This document shows positions 22,201-32,979 of a stretch of DNA of 64,000 nt, piece after piece. The stretch's first letter is position 1; every line of letters begins with the position of its first letter. The notes beneath the pieces are model-generated. The model saw nothing but the letters and a program-made list of their open reading frames with translations, had not been told where the DNA came from and made no database searches. The position numbers and the translations under genes were made by a program. Source of the stretch: Litoditis marina (taxonomy: Eukaryota; Nematoda; Chromadorea; Rhabditida; Rhabditidae); assembly GCA_964036275.1 (NCBI GenBank), contig OZ038437.1:18148859-18212858 (forward strand). Direction: 5' to 3'.

Positions 22201-23089
22201 GCAGACTTCATTGTCCTTACATTGTACTTTGGTCGGGGCAGTCTTGGGCGAGTATAGTTCGTTTCACCAATCGATGACTTTCTACAGTAATCTTTCAAAA
22301 TTCGAACGCATTTATCTAGTCAACAAACGGAGTTGAAGATTCATTGTTTTGTATGCTTGTAGTACCCAAAGTGGAAAACTAAATAACACAGTTTAAACTA
22401 TGTAGAACACCTACAAGATATGATAAATTTACCTAAAAGTTCCAGTATCTTATTGTAGAGGGCTATTGTTTCGTGAAACAGACTATACGAGCCGTACTTG
22501 TAGCATTGCAGTCCAAACGAGCTGGTCACTATGGACGCTGGAAACAGAAGAAATGAACATTTCTCAAAATATAACTCAACTCAAGACAGGGAGAAAAACC
22601 TTCTATTCACCACCCCATCAGAACTGAAACGAGTTATGGTGATACAAATGTATTCGAAACCAATTTATTCGAGGTTCGTTACACTCTAGATATTATTGTG
22701 AGTGTAGAATGTAGATACTTCTCTGGAACTTCCCATGTTTCACGTTTTCGGAACTAACTGTGTCTGTGTCACCCATGTAGTATTCCTAAAATAGAGTAGC
22801 GGTTTCGCTGTCTATGAAGTTTGCATGGGAAAACTTCGATTTTTTATTTATTTTTCTATTTATTCTACAAAAATGTGCAAATGATGCGAAAGCAGCTTTA
22901 GGCAACATTCCTCGCAGTCAGAAACTGACTAAAATGACGACGCGATTCGGGAAGAAATAGTGTGTAGATCATGGATACGCAGACACACCGCTCGCTCCAC
23001 AGATACAGAATTGAGCATACAGTATGTTCATGTGCATGAGGGAAAACTCGATGAAACTAACCGAAGCAGAGAGCAGAGAAAAGCTGCAT
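19222..23089 (-). CDS. Gene D: secreted three-finger/ET-module-like protein with Ser/Thr mucin repeats; exon 2 holds a MITE
   Basis: Exons (minus): 23062-23089, 22129-22537, 21365-21454, 21116-21170 and 19222-20501. Without the 233 bp MITE insertion in exon 2 the model is open for about 542 aa. The signal peptide starts MQLFSALCF. Ten cysteines match gene C one for one, including CFCSTDLCN. Residues 117-542 are Ser/Thr-rich with 201 bp repeats, ending in GIFMRILIWFGWY. The 10-cysteine domain, phases and C-terminal motif show duplication with gene C. The MITE shifts the frame (233 is not a multiple of 3), and the simple GT-AG pairs I tried do not restore it. The allele may therefore be null despite an otherwise intact gene. 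A probably extracellular, O-glycosylated product; function unknown. Confidence 0.68.
19577..20380 (-). repeat. 201 bp coding tandem repeat
   Basis: The string gagcttgtagttgcagcagt recurs at 19577, 19778, 19979 and 20180, an exact 201 bp (67 codon) period. Units encode STSTTT/APAPTSTST-type mucin sequence. Subrepeats of about 15-30 bp (gtagtactggtagtactggt) lie inside each unit. Confidence 0.92.
20911..21052. repeat. Foldback element, gacgcaggatgg family
   Basis: Left arm gatcccggcaccttcatccc...cctgcgtctc and right arm gagacgcaggatggaatgaa...gtgccggtatc pair around ttacatcccaacgggatgta. In intron 4 of gene D. A related element lies at 58950-59078 in unc-11. Confidence 0.75.
21230..21345 (+). 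mobile_element. cacgtgac-rich MITE
   Basis: Starts gttagtcaatggcacagtca, contains aacacagcagaactcaggaa and ends near attcagtttactagta. In intron 3 of gene D. Confidence 0.6.
21677..21812. repeat. Foldback element in gene D intron 2
   Basis: Outer arms caattggccagc / gctggccaattg and inner arms gagagagcatgcaggtc / gacctgcacactctctc with gcgcagac / gtctgcgt nearest the centre. One arm matches the remnant at 8275-8345. Confidence 0.75.
21812..22030. mobile_element. MITE family 2 copy in gene D intron 2
   Basis: Right end tgggaatgaaacgaactata is intact; left end gtccgagtcattcccactga is diverged from the 4704-4939 copy. The central sequence (gttccataacaacatgca) is shared in reverse orientation. 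Confidence 0.75.
22253..22487. mobile_element. MITE family 1 inserted in gene D coding exon 2
   Basis: Ends tatagttcgtttcac and gtgaaacagactata. Removing it and one TA joins GGC-TCG-TA to C-TCG-CCC, giving a continuous frame whose flanking cysteines (LQCYKY and KVQC) align with gene C. The insertion therefore lies inside the three-finger-like domain. Confidence 0.88.
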
Positions 23090-23689
23090 TCCTCAACAGA
23101 AGCAGTGAAGAGAATGAATTCTCAGAGTTTCTCTACAACTGAGCGATGGCGGTTTTCACGAGAACCATTTGACACCATGTTTTCGGGTGGAAGAACAATG
23201 AAACTTGTCCAACTTCGAGCTCAACTTGTACGTTTTCACATTTCAGCTACAACTTGTGGATGATGAGGAAGAACGTTGTTCAACTTCGAGCTCAACTTGT
23301 ACGTTTTCCACTTGCAACTTGTGGAAGTTTCCGGCTCAATTCCGGTTTTTTCTGTTCGGTAACAGGTTTGCTGGTTCCTGTTTTTTTCTCTTGACAGATA
23401 AAAAAAGTTTACAGAAGTTTAGCTCGGAACACAATGTCATTAAATAACTTCAAGCCCATAATTCTTAGATATGAATCTGCATACAAAGAATAAGTGATGT
23501 CGCTGCAAGGGTTGCCTGCTTGCACCATACTACAAAAACAGCAGAAAACAAACTGTTCTCTTCAATGATTTTTTCACAACGGAATCATTTTTTGACTGGA
23601 GGTTTATCAAGATGTTTCGCTAATTAATGGCTAGCCGCGCCACTACAGAACGTTCAACGTCGCGTCGAGTCTCATGTGCGCTAGCGTCG

Positions 23690-23889
23690 TTGAAGTAGGA
23701 GTATTATGTGGACTAATCCCAACGCATCGGTCCTTTGAACTATAATACATTTCTCAACAATAGTATAAAACAGAAGATTATTTGGACCATTTCCGACGCA
23801 TCGGTCCTTTGAACCTGCAATTGCAAAATGTATTTCAGTTTTTAGGGCCAAAGCGTTGGGATTGGTCCACACAATCGTCCTTCTTTAAA
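23690..23889. repeat. Two adjacent ~120 bp palindromic elements, first truncated
   Basis: A truncated copy (tgaagtaggagtattatgtg..., 23690-23770) is directly followed by a full one ending cacacaatcgtccttcttta. Same family as 866-990. Confidence 0.7.
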
Positions 23890-25714
23890 GTTGGAACTCG
23901 GCTCGACTCGAACAAAACTCGAAATGTTCGAGTCGAGCCAAACTCGATTTTGTCCTACCTCGATAATTCGAAAACTCGAGAATTTCCTAAACTGGATAAC
24001 TCAAAAAATCTATGTGAGACAGATGGCTTTTAGTCTCCGTCCTTCCATCCACACAGTATAATTATTTGCATAGTTAAATTTAGAAGTTGTTCAATTACTG
24101 TGTCCATGTATCTGTGTTAATTATTGAACTGTTATCAACTCTGTAGTTTGCTCACTTTTTTTGTTTCGGTGCAAATCGAGATCAAACTCTCTTTCGCGCC
24201 AGTGACTGTAGCGCAAATATCACCGCGCAAAAACAAAAACTACGCATATGACATGTCAAGAAAAATTGATTATTTTTCCCTCATTCTTTTCATCATCTGT
24301 TAGGTCCCTCATTCTCGAAAACCCATGAGAATCATTTCCATTGAACGTGTTTGGGAACTCGACTGAAAACGAGAAAACCAACGTCTTCCCGTGAAAACAG
24401 GAAAGAAACGAAGAGACTAACAGACTGGTTTTGTCCTGTTTGGAAACTCGAAAACCCCTCCAACTCAGCTTTCAAGAGTTGAGGAAATTGAAGTATCGCC
24501 CCCCACCGCAATTGGGCATCAACGAGTGGGGGCTGAGCTCCGAAACCGGGAATATTCAATTTTTACTCCCATCCTCAAACTTCTGTATTTCGTTCGGGGT
24601 ATTGAATTATCACCCTCGGTGAGGGGTCAAACTACAATTCCCCAAAAGCAACACAAATGCAGAAAGGTGGTACAATGTCAATGTTCCCAATATTCGCATA
24701 TTCGCTGATTTCTGGTTATCAGAAATGTTCAACACAGAAACCTGTTGATTTTGGGTGGCCGATTTACTGGATTTCAATAAAACTCATGGAAGAGTGAATC
24801 TAATGAAGTAATACATATTCTAGCCTCGTACTGGTGTCCTTTAGGTTTCTCAATGATAAATTCCTTCAAAACATTGCGACTCTATTTTTTCAGTTTCTTT
24901 TATAGTTGGTCCCTCAATTCTCTCCTGAAACTGAATTGAATCCTTCCAATCCGTTTCCCCGCCATTGGAAAACAAGAAAACGCTCGTCTGCGCGTGAAAC
25001 TCGTTCAAACGAAATGGTGATCTTGGAAAACAACTCGAGAAAACCTACCTGTGAAAACAGGAAAGAACGTTCAGACTAACAGACAGGTTTTGTACTTTCT
25101 GGAAGCTCGAAAAACAATTCACCACAATGTACAATGTACAATGTACAATGTACAATGTACACAAAACAATGTAAAAGCAAAAACGGTTTCAATTGACTCG
25201 AGATTTTGACGCAATCGTCGAGAGCGAAATTGATTCGATAAAAACTTGCTTGCGATGCAGCCGGATACAGGTACAACGTACGTTATACATTACAGACTAA
25301 ATTATCTGAGATCATAAACAGTATTCCCCTTTTTGGAGCAACTTCATACCATACATAATCAATCACAATTCAATTGTTACAGTTCGGAGAGTATAAAAAT
25401 GAGCCAGACTCATTTTAGAACAATGATTTGTTGTTTGCTTCATCACATTGAAACTTGAGGTAGAAAAAACATGTAACCATATGAAAAACATACAAGTCAA
25501 AGTTGTCTTCGAAGTTTCTCGACGGATTTTTTTTCAAAAAAGCATTGCAACTTCAGAAGAATCAAACTACATAAATAGCTGATCAGATCAGATTCTACCA
25601 TGTTCAGTGATGACTTTCCAATAAACTCTTCATAAACTTTATGAGATCCCAGGCAATTTCCAATCGAGTTGCAAGAAAAACCAAATATTTATTTTCAAAC
25701 AACTATTTTTTTCC

Positions 25715-25900
25715 ATTCGATCCCTCTTCCAATTCACAAGAATTTACGATGGAACGTGTTTGAATCTCGACTGAAAACGAGAAAACCAACGTCTCTCCGT
25801 GAAAACGGGGAGAAACGTTGAGACAAACAGACTGGTTTTGTACTTTCGGGAAAACCCAGGAAACAAGTTCCAACCGAGAAGGTTTTTTAAAGATTTTCTT
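25715..25900. repeat. Dispersed repeat with internal hairpin, copy 1
   Basis: Contains cgtttgaatctcgactgaaa and ctctccgtgaaaacggggag, which can fold. It is nearly identical to 26585-26760 about 870 bp away in the same orientation; weaker copies lie near 24330-24430 and 24990-25090. Confidence 0.7.
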
Positions 25901-26305
25901 TGACAACTGAAAGAAATTACAAAAAAAGAACTGAGTTTAAGGAAAATTGTACAACGATAAAATCATTTAAACATTGAATTTTTCATCATTCGAATATCAT
26001 TTCTACGTTGTAGTGTAGACACGAAAATTTGTTGGGACTCAAAAGAAGGAGGATCGAACTCAATCAGAGCAGATTTAGTCATAATAATTGCTTTCTATGA
26101 GTTATCACATAACACCAGAATTGTGGCCGATCATTTTTCAGCTTGAAACGTTCAACTTAGTTTTACTTTTTAAATAACTATCAAACTGATTTTCCAATGC
26201 TTCAACTAGCATGCAAGAAAAACACAATTTACCTAACTCCTCAACTGGTCCTTCCTAGTCCAAAAATCACATAAAGCAAGAAGTTGAGAGAACTCCGTTT
26301 CTTTC

Positions 26306-26504
26306 TATAGTGGGTGTCAATATTATGAATTTCTGTCTCTCGCCGGAATCGAACCTGCGAGCAAAATATTTGTAGCAGGAAACGACAACCACTGCGCTAT
26401 TAGAGAACATTATCAGCGAGCTTCGGAATCGAAGACATGCGTGCGTACACAGAGGAAAGTGAGATATACAGTACCCTCCTGCCTTTCCGTTGGCGACGAC
26501 TATA
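26306..26504 (-). mobile_element. tRNA-like TA-flanked element, copy 8
   Basis: Begins tatagtgggtgtc and ends ggcgacgactata. The B box is intact on the minus strand (GGTTCGATTCC); the A-box region is partly mutated (ttgtcgtttcctg). Confidence 0.75.
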
Positions 26505-26584
26505 TGTGTCGAATACATGAATGTGTTAAATAAATCATGTAAATATTGTATACCTTTTCAAGGTAATCTTTTTTTTCAATCGAT

Positions 26585-26760
26585 CGCACTCCCAATTCCC
26601 AAGAATTTACGATCGAACGTGTTTGAATCTCGACTGAAAACGAGAAAACCAACGTCTCTCCGTGAAAACGGGGAGAAACGTTGAGACAAACAGACTGGTT
26701 TTGTACTTTCTGGAAAACCCAGGAAACAAGTTCCAACCAAGACGGTTTTTTTTAAAGATT
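26585..26760. repeat. Dispersed repeat with internal hairpin, copy 2
   Basis: Near-identical to 25715-25900, including gaaaacgagaaaaccaacgt and caggaaacaagttccaacc. Confidence 0.7.
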
Positions 26761-27113
26761 TTCTTCTTCAACTGAAAGAAATTACAAAAAAGAGGAAAAA
26801 GGCAACAGTTCTGAGTTTACCAAGAGTCCGGAAAAGTTTTTGTCAAGAGAGTTTTTTTTTTGACAACTGAACGAAACTGACAAAAGAAGAATTATATTTG
26901 AGGAAATTCCACTCGAACGATGAATAGTTTCACAAACAGAGAAAGTTTTTGAAAAACCACACTTTGTTCAATTTTTTTCAATTTGGTGGTTAGGAAACAT
27001 GATTTCTCTATCATCAAACGATTACATTGTTTTTCTCACCATTCATTCAAGAATCGCAATATTGAATCGACAATTGCGACAGAAATACATTTTTATTTCG
27101 TTAGATTTCCGGA

Positions 27114-30100
27114 TCAAACTTTGCTCATTTGGCTTCCGGACTCGGCGATAGACTGAAATGAATACATTAACTACAAACTAAGGAAACAAAACTTCAGACT
27201 GAGTTTCTTATCAAAAACAAACCAGCGATCGAAAAAGAAAAATGAACATTTTCAAGTCAGTGAGAAAGGTGATAGTCCTAGAGTGAGACTCTCCCAGGAA
27301 AATTTCTTATTAAAGACCACAGAATAGCTCAATCTTTTTTTTGCTCAAAGAATCTCAAAGTATTCGTTTTGCCAAAAAGGGGGTCGTTAACACAGTCCGA
27401 ACGAGTTATTGAGCCAAATGTCTGAGCTCTGGAAGAGGTCTAAACCGAATTATTCACAAAATCGAATACCTTGCAAATGTTACCGAATTATGACCGAATT
27501 ATTCACAAAATCGAATACCTTGCTGTTTTCCACTTTTTTGGTATCATCAGCCTTTGGTTTCGAGTTGTTCATCTTGAAGAGGATAAAACCGATCAATCCA
27601 GCATTGACCAGTAGAGAAACACAAATTACGGCTATGAGGCCGTAGGTCAAACCGCTCATCGAACTACTCGAGTCACTTTTGTTCTTCGCGGAAGGGGCAT
27701 CCTGAAAACATTATTATAAGATAAGATTATCACTCTGAAAACAAAAATGAAATGGTGTAAAAACGGTGTTAAACTACAAATTTAGACAGTTTTTTTCTTT
27801 TCGACAAGGAATCACGGAGCAAAATTGCACACTTCAAGTCTAAAAATGTGTATGGAGGTAGAGTTCGGGCTTAGGACTATTAGCCACAGTTTAGCCACAA
27901 CTTGGCTCTCGATGGCAGTCGGAGATAATTGGGGTCACAGATAGCCACCAGGTGCACGGTAATGAACTTACGAGAAGGATAAGCTTGAAACTGTTGAAAT
28001 CATTTTATGTTGTGGGTGCACGTAATTTTAAACAAAACATATCATTGAAATCACAAAGTGAACAGGAATTACAATTAAATGGTATACTACGCTCTCTGAA
28101 TGTGTTGAGATAGTTTAAAGTTAGTTCCAGAATCAATTATTTCGTTATCAATTAATCATGATGGACGTCTTTGCGTGCGCCAATTCCTTCGGTAACTGAT
28201 TGTGATGAGTAGCATGATATTTTGACACATTTAGACGTTAGTGTAGGTTGATTGAGCCGTGGTGGGTTCTTGGATGAATAATCATTCATTTAACACGATC
28301 GCTCGATATTTCTTCTTTACACTCACCGCAACTACTCTTTCATTCCGTAGCTTGCTATTTTTCATGCCCAAACACAGAGAAACGCGGCTATATCTAGCAA
28401 AGTCTCTTACGTCTTGGTTTTCGTATAAGATTCAGTGTGCATAATGAGAGGAAGAATCATGTTCTATGGAGGTTTGTCCTAGTTATTCGCTCATAGATGT
28501 AGTTTTGAATGAAGTTTCCGCTAATTATGGAAACAACACAAAGGTTCACTCATGATTGTTGTGCTGTGTTTGTAGTTTGAATCCTAGTGGGGTTAGATTA
28601 GTAGAGTTTGTTTTGAAAATAGACGGTGAAATGTTGTTGCAATAGTTATATTTTTACTAGTCAGAAATACTTGAATGTGATAACCAATTACATTCTACTT
28701 ATTATGAAAGTTCAAGCTTCGCATCTCAAAGCAGTCTTTAACATTTAGTGAGATTATTTTATTTTGCATGTAATTCAATTGCAATGCGTAATTCATACTT
28801 TGCCTTTTTTTAATTCCGAAATTTCGGCTTACGTTAAACTGTGTCTCTCATTTACATTCAAAAATATATTTCGAAATCTACCCTACGAACAAATTCGCCT
28901 GACATTTTCCTCTCGAATGATACATTTCTCATCGAATTTGGTCGATATTCAATTTTTGGCTTCTATTGAGGTTATTCTTGCAAGGCGGTGAGATTCAAAC
29001 TTCAAAAATCTACCGCAGTTATAACAAGCTTGCGATGTATGACCCTTCCCTATCCCTAGGTGCCGTTCTGATGGTCGTCTATTCCAAAAAACTACAACAA
29101 TGACTATAACAATGATAAGTGAGGGGGGCCTCACTACCATTCTCAAACCAACTGTTTGACCTACTTGCTTCAAGGCTGCCGCCTCCACTTTTGGAGTAGT
29201 TTCGGTGGTGGCGAGGGTGGAGGGTGGAAGGGTGGTTGGAGGAATAGTAGAGGGGGGATACTTGGACAGACCCGCTTGGATGGTTTGGTTCACAATTGTT
29301 GCATTTGGAAAGAATCTGTAAGAAACTTTATCGAAAACATCCATAACGCATTCATTTTCTGGGAGAAGGAAACTATGTGTCTGTTCAGCCATTAATTTCT
29401 CAAAATGAAATATGTTAGAGTGAAAACTAATTGTGTTTTGTGAGCCAATTGAATAACACCAACACTCGATGACTTTTGTTCGTTACAGTTACGATTGAGT
29501 TAAAAAATGATCATACGATTAGAATGTAGGATTTGACATGGTTTAAATAAATGAAATGAATACATGATTTGTGATTTTAGAATAGTCTGTAATAAATATG
29601 GCGATTCGATCGCGTTTCCAAGATTCTGGTAGACGTAAAACCAACTTGGAGTTGAGTTTAATCCAATCCAGACGGTGCACCACCAATCGTGTTTGAACAA
29701 CATCTGTGAGATATTGAAATGTAGCTGATGGGATAATATTTGTCCAATCAAACAGTAGGAACACTTTTCTTTCAATGAGATTCAACGTTCATTTAACGTT
29801 AATAAAACGGACTGGACGTGTTTTATATTGATAAATAGTCTCAATAGTTACTGAAAAGAGTGCAGTAGCATGTTATCACGTCATTTTCTCTTTCTATTTT
29901 CTTTTTTTCGTTCAATAATACAATTCTTATTCCTCATGGATCATTTTGCTTTCTGTTTTATGTAAACTGATTGAAATCTACGGAATTCAGAGTTTGAAAA
30001 ATCGGAGGCTCACCATCGTACGCCTTTTCCACTACCTTCATCAAACACTTATTTATCGTAGAATCTCGAGTGACACCTTGACTAAAGAAAGTGTATTAAA

Positions 30101-32351
30101 CACGATTTATTGCTGTATAATATTTACTATGTAAGCTACGAGACCACTAACCTGTTTTTTAGATAATTAACTAACTAGATATAGATGATAACTAGATAGC
30201 TTGAACTTTCGCGAAACATAAGCATTATAGTAGTTATCAAGCAGTTTATACAATTGGTTTTTTGCATTGATCTTCGACAAACATTACACTGTTTCACAGA
30301 ACAATTCCACCTACTTATTGTGTTAAACATTGAGCAATACTAATCACTTCTACAGAATCAGAGATAGCATAGACATGGGAAACTCTTCTATAGACATGTG
30401 AAATTATTCTGGATTGGAAAAATTTGAAAAATCATAAAACAAATCACTCACAGCCGGACCATTTTTGGGTCGCTTGGATGAGGTATTGCAAGCGTATTTG
30501 GCACGTCCAGAGAGTTCACCAGAGCTTGCTGAAATTTGGGAAAGCGCGGAGAGTTTATTATAAAATATTCAATTGAGAAACAAGGGGAAAATTGTACAAT
30601 TGCCCCCCCCCCCCTCACCTTAAGTCCTCCCCCCGTAGTACTATCACCCCCCTCCCAATACGATTCCCTATAGAGAGGGGGGTGATTGTAAATGGGGGGT
30701 AATTGTACAATGTCGACGTTTAACAACAACCCCCCCCCCACAATACAAAATGAGGGGATACAAACAACCCCGGACCTGTTTAACAATCGCCCCCCACTCA
30801 ATCCAAACCTGCAGTAAAGAAGGACGTTGTACAATCACCCCCCTCGGGTGAGGGGTGATTGTACTACGGGTCGGATTTCAACCTATTTCGGCTCAAGGGG
30901 GGGGGGGGGACGATTGTACAATAAACCCGAAACAAGTTACATAGCAACAACTTTGATTAGTTACAGGTTGAACCGGTTCAAGGTAGCGGTTACCGTTTAC
31001 TCCGTGCAAAAAAGGGAAAAACGGGCCTTGCCGAAAAACTGCATTAAAGTAGGACGATTAGAATGTATTGCAGTTTAAAGAATTGAGATTGGAGCACATG
31101 ATCGTCATTCTTTAAAGCAGAACGATTATGTTGACCAATCCCGTGTCAACGGTCCTTAAATGCAATTGGAAAACGTAATGCAGTTTTAAGGACTGAAGCG
31201 TTGCAATTGGATCACGCAATCGTTCTTCTCTGAACTAATTTCGAAAGTAAAATTCCAAACCACAATTAATGTTCTAGGTTTCTCATTTACTTCTTGTTAA
31301 AGATTCAAATGATAACGTTTCTCTTACTCTTCCAAACCCAAAGCACGAATGGAAACATAGGAACGAGTACTTTCGAAAAACAACTTGAATAGATCATTTG
31401 ATTTCCACCGTACAGAAATATAAACAACATCCTCACAATTGCCAGAAACAACTCACATATAATGTTCCAGGCACAGTGTTGCAAGCATAGAAATCACAGA
31501 CACAGAGAACATATCTACTGTACAATGTGCAACGAGGACCTCTCTGTAATTATAGGTTGAAACTTGACATAGTCATGTGAATGTCACGTGGACTGATCCA
31601 ACTACACGAGTTATTTGTGCTCTCTGATCTCAATACAGTTGAAAGCAGTCCGAAACCAAATATCTGCACAAGTTGTGTTCCGGTCTCCTTTAAGCGTTGA
31701 ATTCGAAATATTAGGGGTGATGATGTAAAAAAAAAACTTACATTTTCCGTCATATTGATAGCCGCAAATTCGATAGAGAACTGCATCTCACAATGATGTC
31801 GGACTTTTTCTCTTATTATAAAACCACACCACTTGTTACCGACTGCCTGGAATGTGTGGAAGTGAAAGAAACTGCGATGGATTCGAGACTCTCTGTTCTA
31901 GACCCTAATCTACAAAGTTCAAAATCGACAAGGAAGAGAAAAAATAGGAAAAACGAGAAAGCAATAAACAAAAAGATACAAGGAAAAGAATAAGTAAGCG
32001 GGAGACAACGGGAAGGGAGGAAAGAACTCACTTTGAGTGTTCCATTTTCTGGCGCAGTCACTATAGATATGTTCGATAAATCCTCGGAATATTTTTCCAT
32101 GAAGACCTCTCCGTCGATACAATCATTTTGAAAACTCAAAGCAACCAGGAAAAATAGTGAAGTTGCCCAAAGAGACTGAAAACAAAATTTTGAAATTATG
32201 TCGTCGAACTTTGCCTTCATTCACGAGTTCAACAGTTCGGAGTTAACTTTAACTTTTATTACTCCAAATGTACAATTTCGTGCATCAACCTACGGAAAAA
32301 GTTGAAAACCAACTGCACAAACAAACCGACCATCACTACAGGCCGCACCAT
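27114..32351 (-). CDS. Gene E: single-pass membrane protein with CxCxxxxCN ectodomain and short tail
   Basis: Exons (minus): 32331-32351 (tentative), 32032-32175, 31742-31846, 31457-31543, 30452-30528, 29165-29315, 27519-27701 and 27114-27152, giving about 268 aa. Order: signal peptide (TSLFFLVALSFQ); seven-cysteine ectodomain (NDC, WCGF, HHCE, PRCT, LCVCDFYACN); Thr/Pro stalk (STIPPTTLPPSTLATTE); membrane helix ~213-235 (GLIAVICVSLLVNAGLIGF); basic then polar tail ending SQMSKV. Exons 4 and 5 have the same lengths (87 and 77 nt) and phases as gene F, so the two are an inverted duplicate pair. E lacks any phosphatase domain. AATAAA follows the stop. Alternatively the start is the in-frame ATG at 32220 without an intron. 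It could be a decoy or co-receptor for F; this is inference. Confidence 0.75.
27443..27523. repeat. Tandem duplication of gene E exon 7 donor
   Basis: ccgaattattcacaaaatcg followed by aataccttgc occurs twice about 50 bp apart. On the minus strand this duplicates the exon 7 end and its gtattc donor; the exon-proximal copy preserves the frame into exon 8. Confidence 0.7.
30595..30915. repeat. G/C homopolymer-rich block in gene E intron 4
   Basis: Several C8-C12 and G8-G11 runs with gattgtacaatgtcgac-type linkers (for example ggggtaattgtacaatgtcg). It corresponds to the block at 1800-2130. Potential G-quadruplexes on both strands. Confidence 0.65.
31041..31231. repeat. Truncated and full palindromic elements, adjacent
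   Basis: Truncated copy 31041-31117 (aagtaggacgattagaatgt) is followed by a full copy 31115-31231 (ccaatcccgtgtcaacggtc ... cacgcaatcgttcttct). Same family as 866-990, in intron 4 of gene E. Confidence 0.7.
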
Positions 32352-32979
32352 GTTTCAATGAAATCTCACGTGTTTCGAGCAGGAGAACGCCAAGAATTTT
32401 TTCTGGAACACTCAGCGCCTAGCTCAGAACTTGCTCAAAACTCAGAGCATAAAAGTTTGTTTTTAATCATTTACCAGACATTTAAAAAAAACTATCCCTT
32501 GGTAGAGAAACTCGGACTCGAAGAAGGGTTTGAATCCCATTATTCAACCACGGTCGAGTTGAAGTTTCCGAATGCATGCAGCGGGCATCATTCGAAATAC
32601 TTCGTGCTACCCTCAGATTACCCTCAGCGACACCAAAAACCTTCATTGGGTGATATTGCATCAAAAATGCAAATCATGAGAAGCATAGCAATTTCCCAAG
32701 TGGTCTTCAAGCTTGAATCGTCCAAAAACATTGACTAAGAACGGGATTCCCTGTTGGGATAGAAAAAATCTCTGTTTTTCTCTTTTGTTCTCTCTCTTCC
32801 CCCATTTTCTCTACCCAAATTTCCTCTGCCGTTTGCACAAACACGAAATCCATTGACACGTTTTCCCCAGACCAGAGCTGTCTATCCCAGTTTCCAAGAC
32901 TAAACGGGTCTGAACAAGGAGTGCATTCCGTGTAAACTGACGTACTTCATTTCTCCCCCCAGAACTTCATTCGACAGCG
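32352..32979. promoter_or_regulatory. Putative bidirectional promoter of genes E and F
   Basis: About 630 bp separate the two divergent ATGs. A pyrimidine-rich stretch with an acceptor-like ttctccccccag lies at 32951-32962 just before the F start and could be a trans-splice acceptor. No specific factor site can be named. A long open frame across the region (32268-32738) is judged chance. Confidence 0.45.

Larger units (their letters stand above)
23090..27113. other. 4 kb intergenic block D/E, repeat-rich
   Basis: Upstream of gene D and 3' flank of gene E. Contents: an imperfect tandem duplication at 23205-23330 (caacttcgagctcaacttgt twice); two adjacent palindromic elements 23690-23889; four copies of a gaaaacgagaaaaccaacgt repeat (about 24360, 25020, 25770 and 26635); a (tgtacaa)n tract at 25123-25160; and one tRNA-like element. 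No coding exon could be supported. Confidence 0.55.

Noticed and set aside
28949..29392. 147-codon minus-strand frame with a second hydrophobic stretch (IIVIVIVVVFW)
   Set aside because: Only 29165-29315 is exon. The hydrophobic part lies after the gtaggt donor, and the gene already has its membrane segment in the next exon.
32268..32738. 156-codon plus-strand open frame between genes E and F
   Set aside because: No signal peptide, domain or splice context, and it overlaps the tentative first exon of E and the shared upstream region. Most likely chance.
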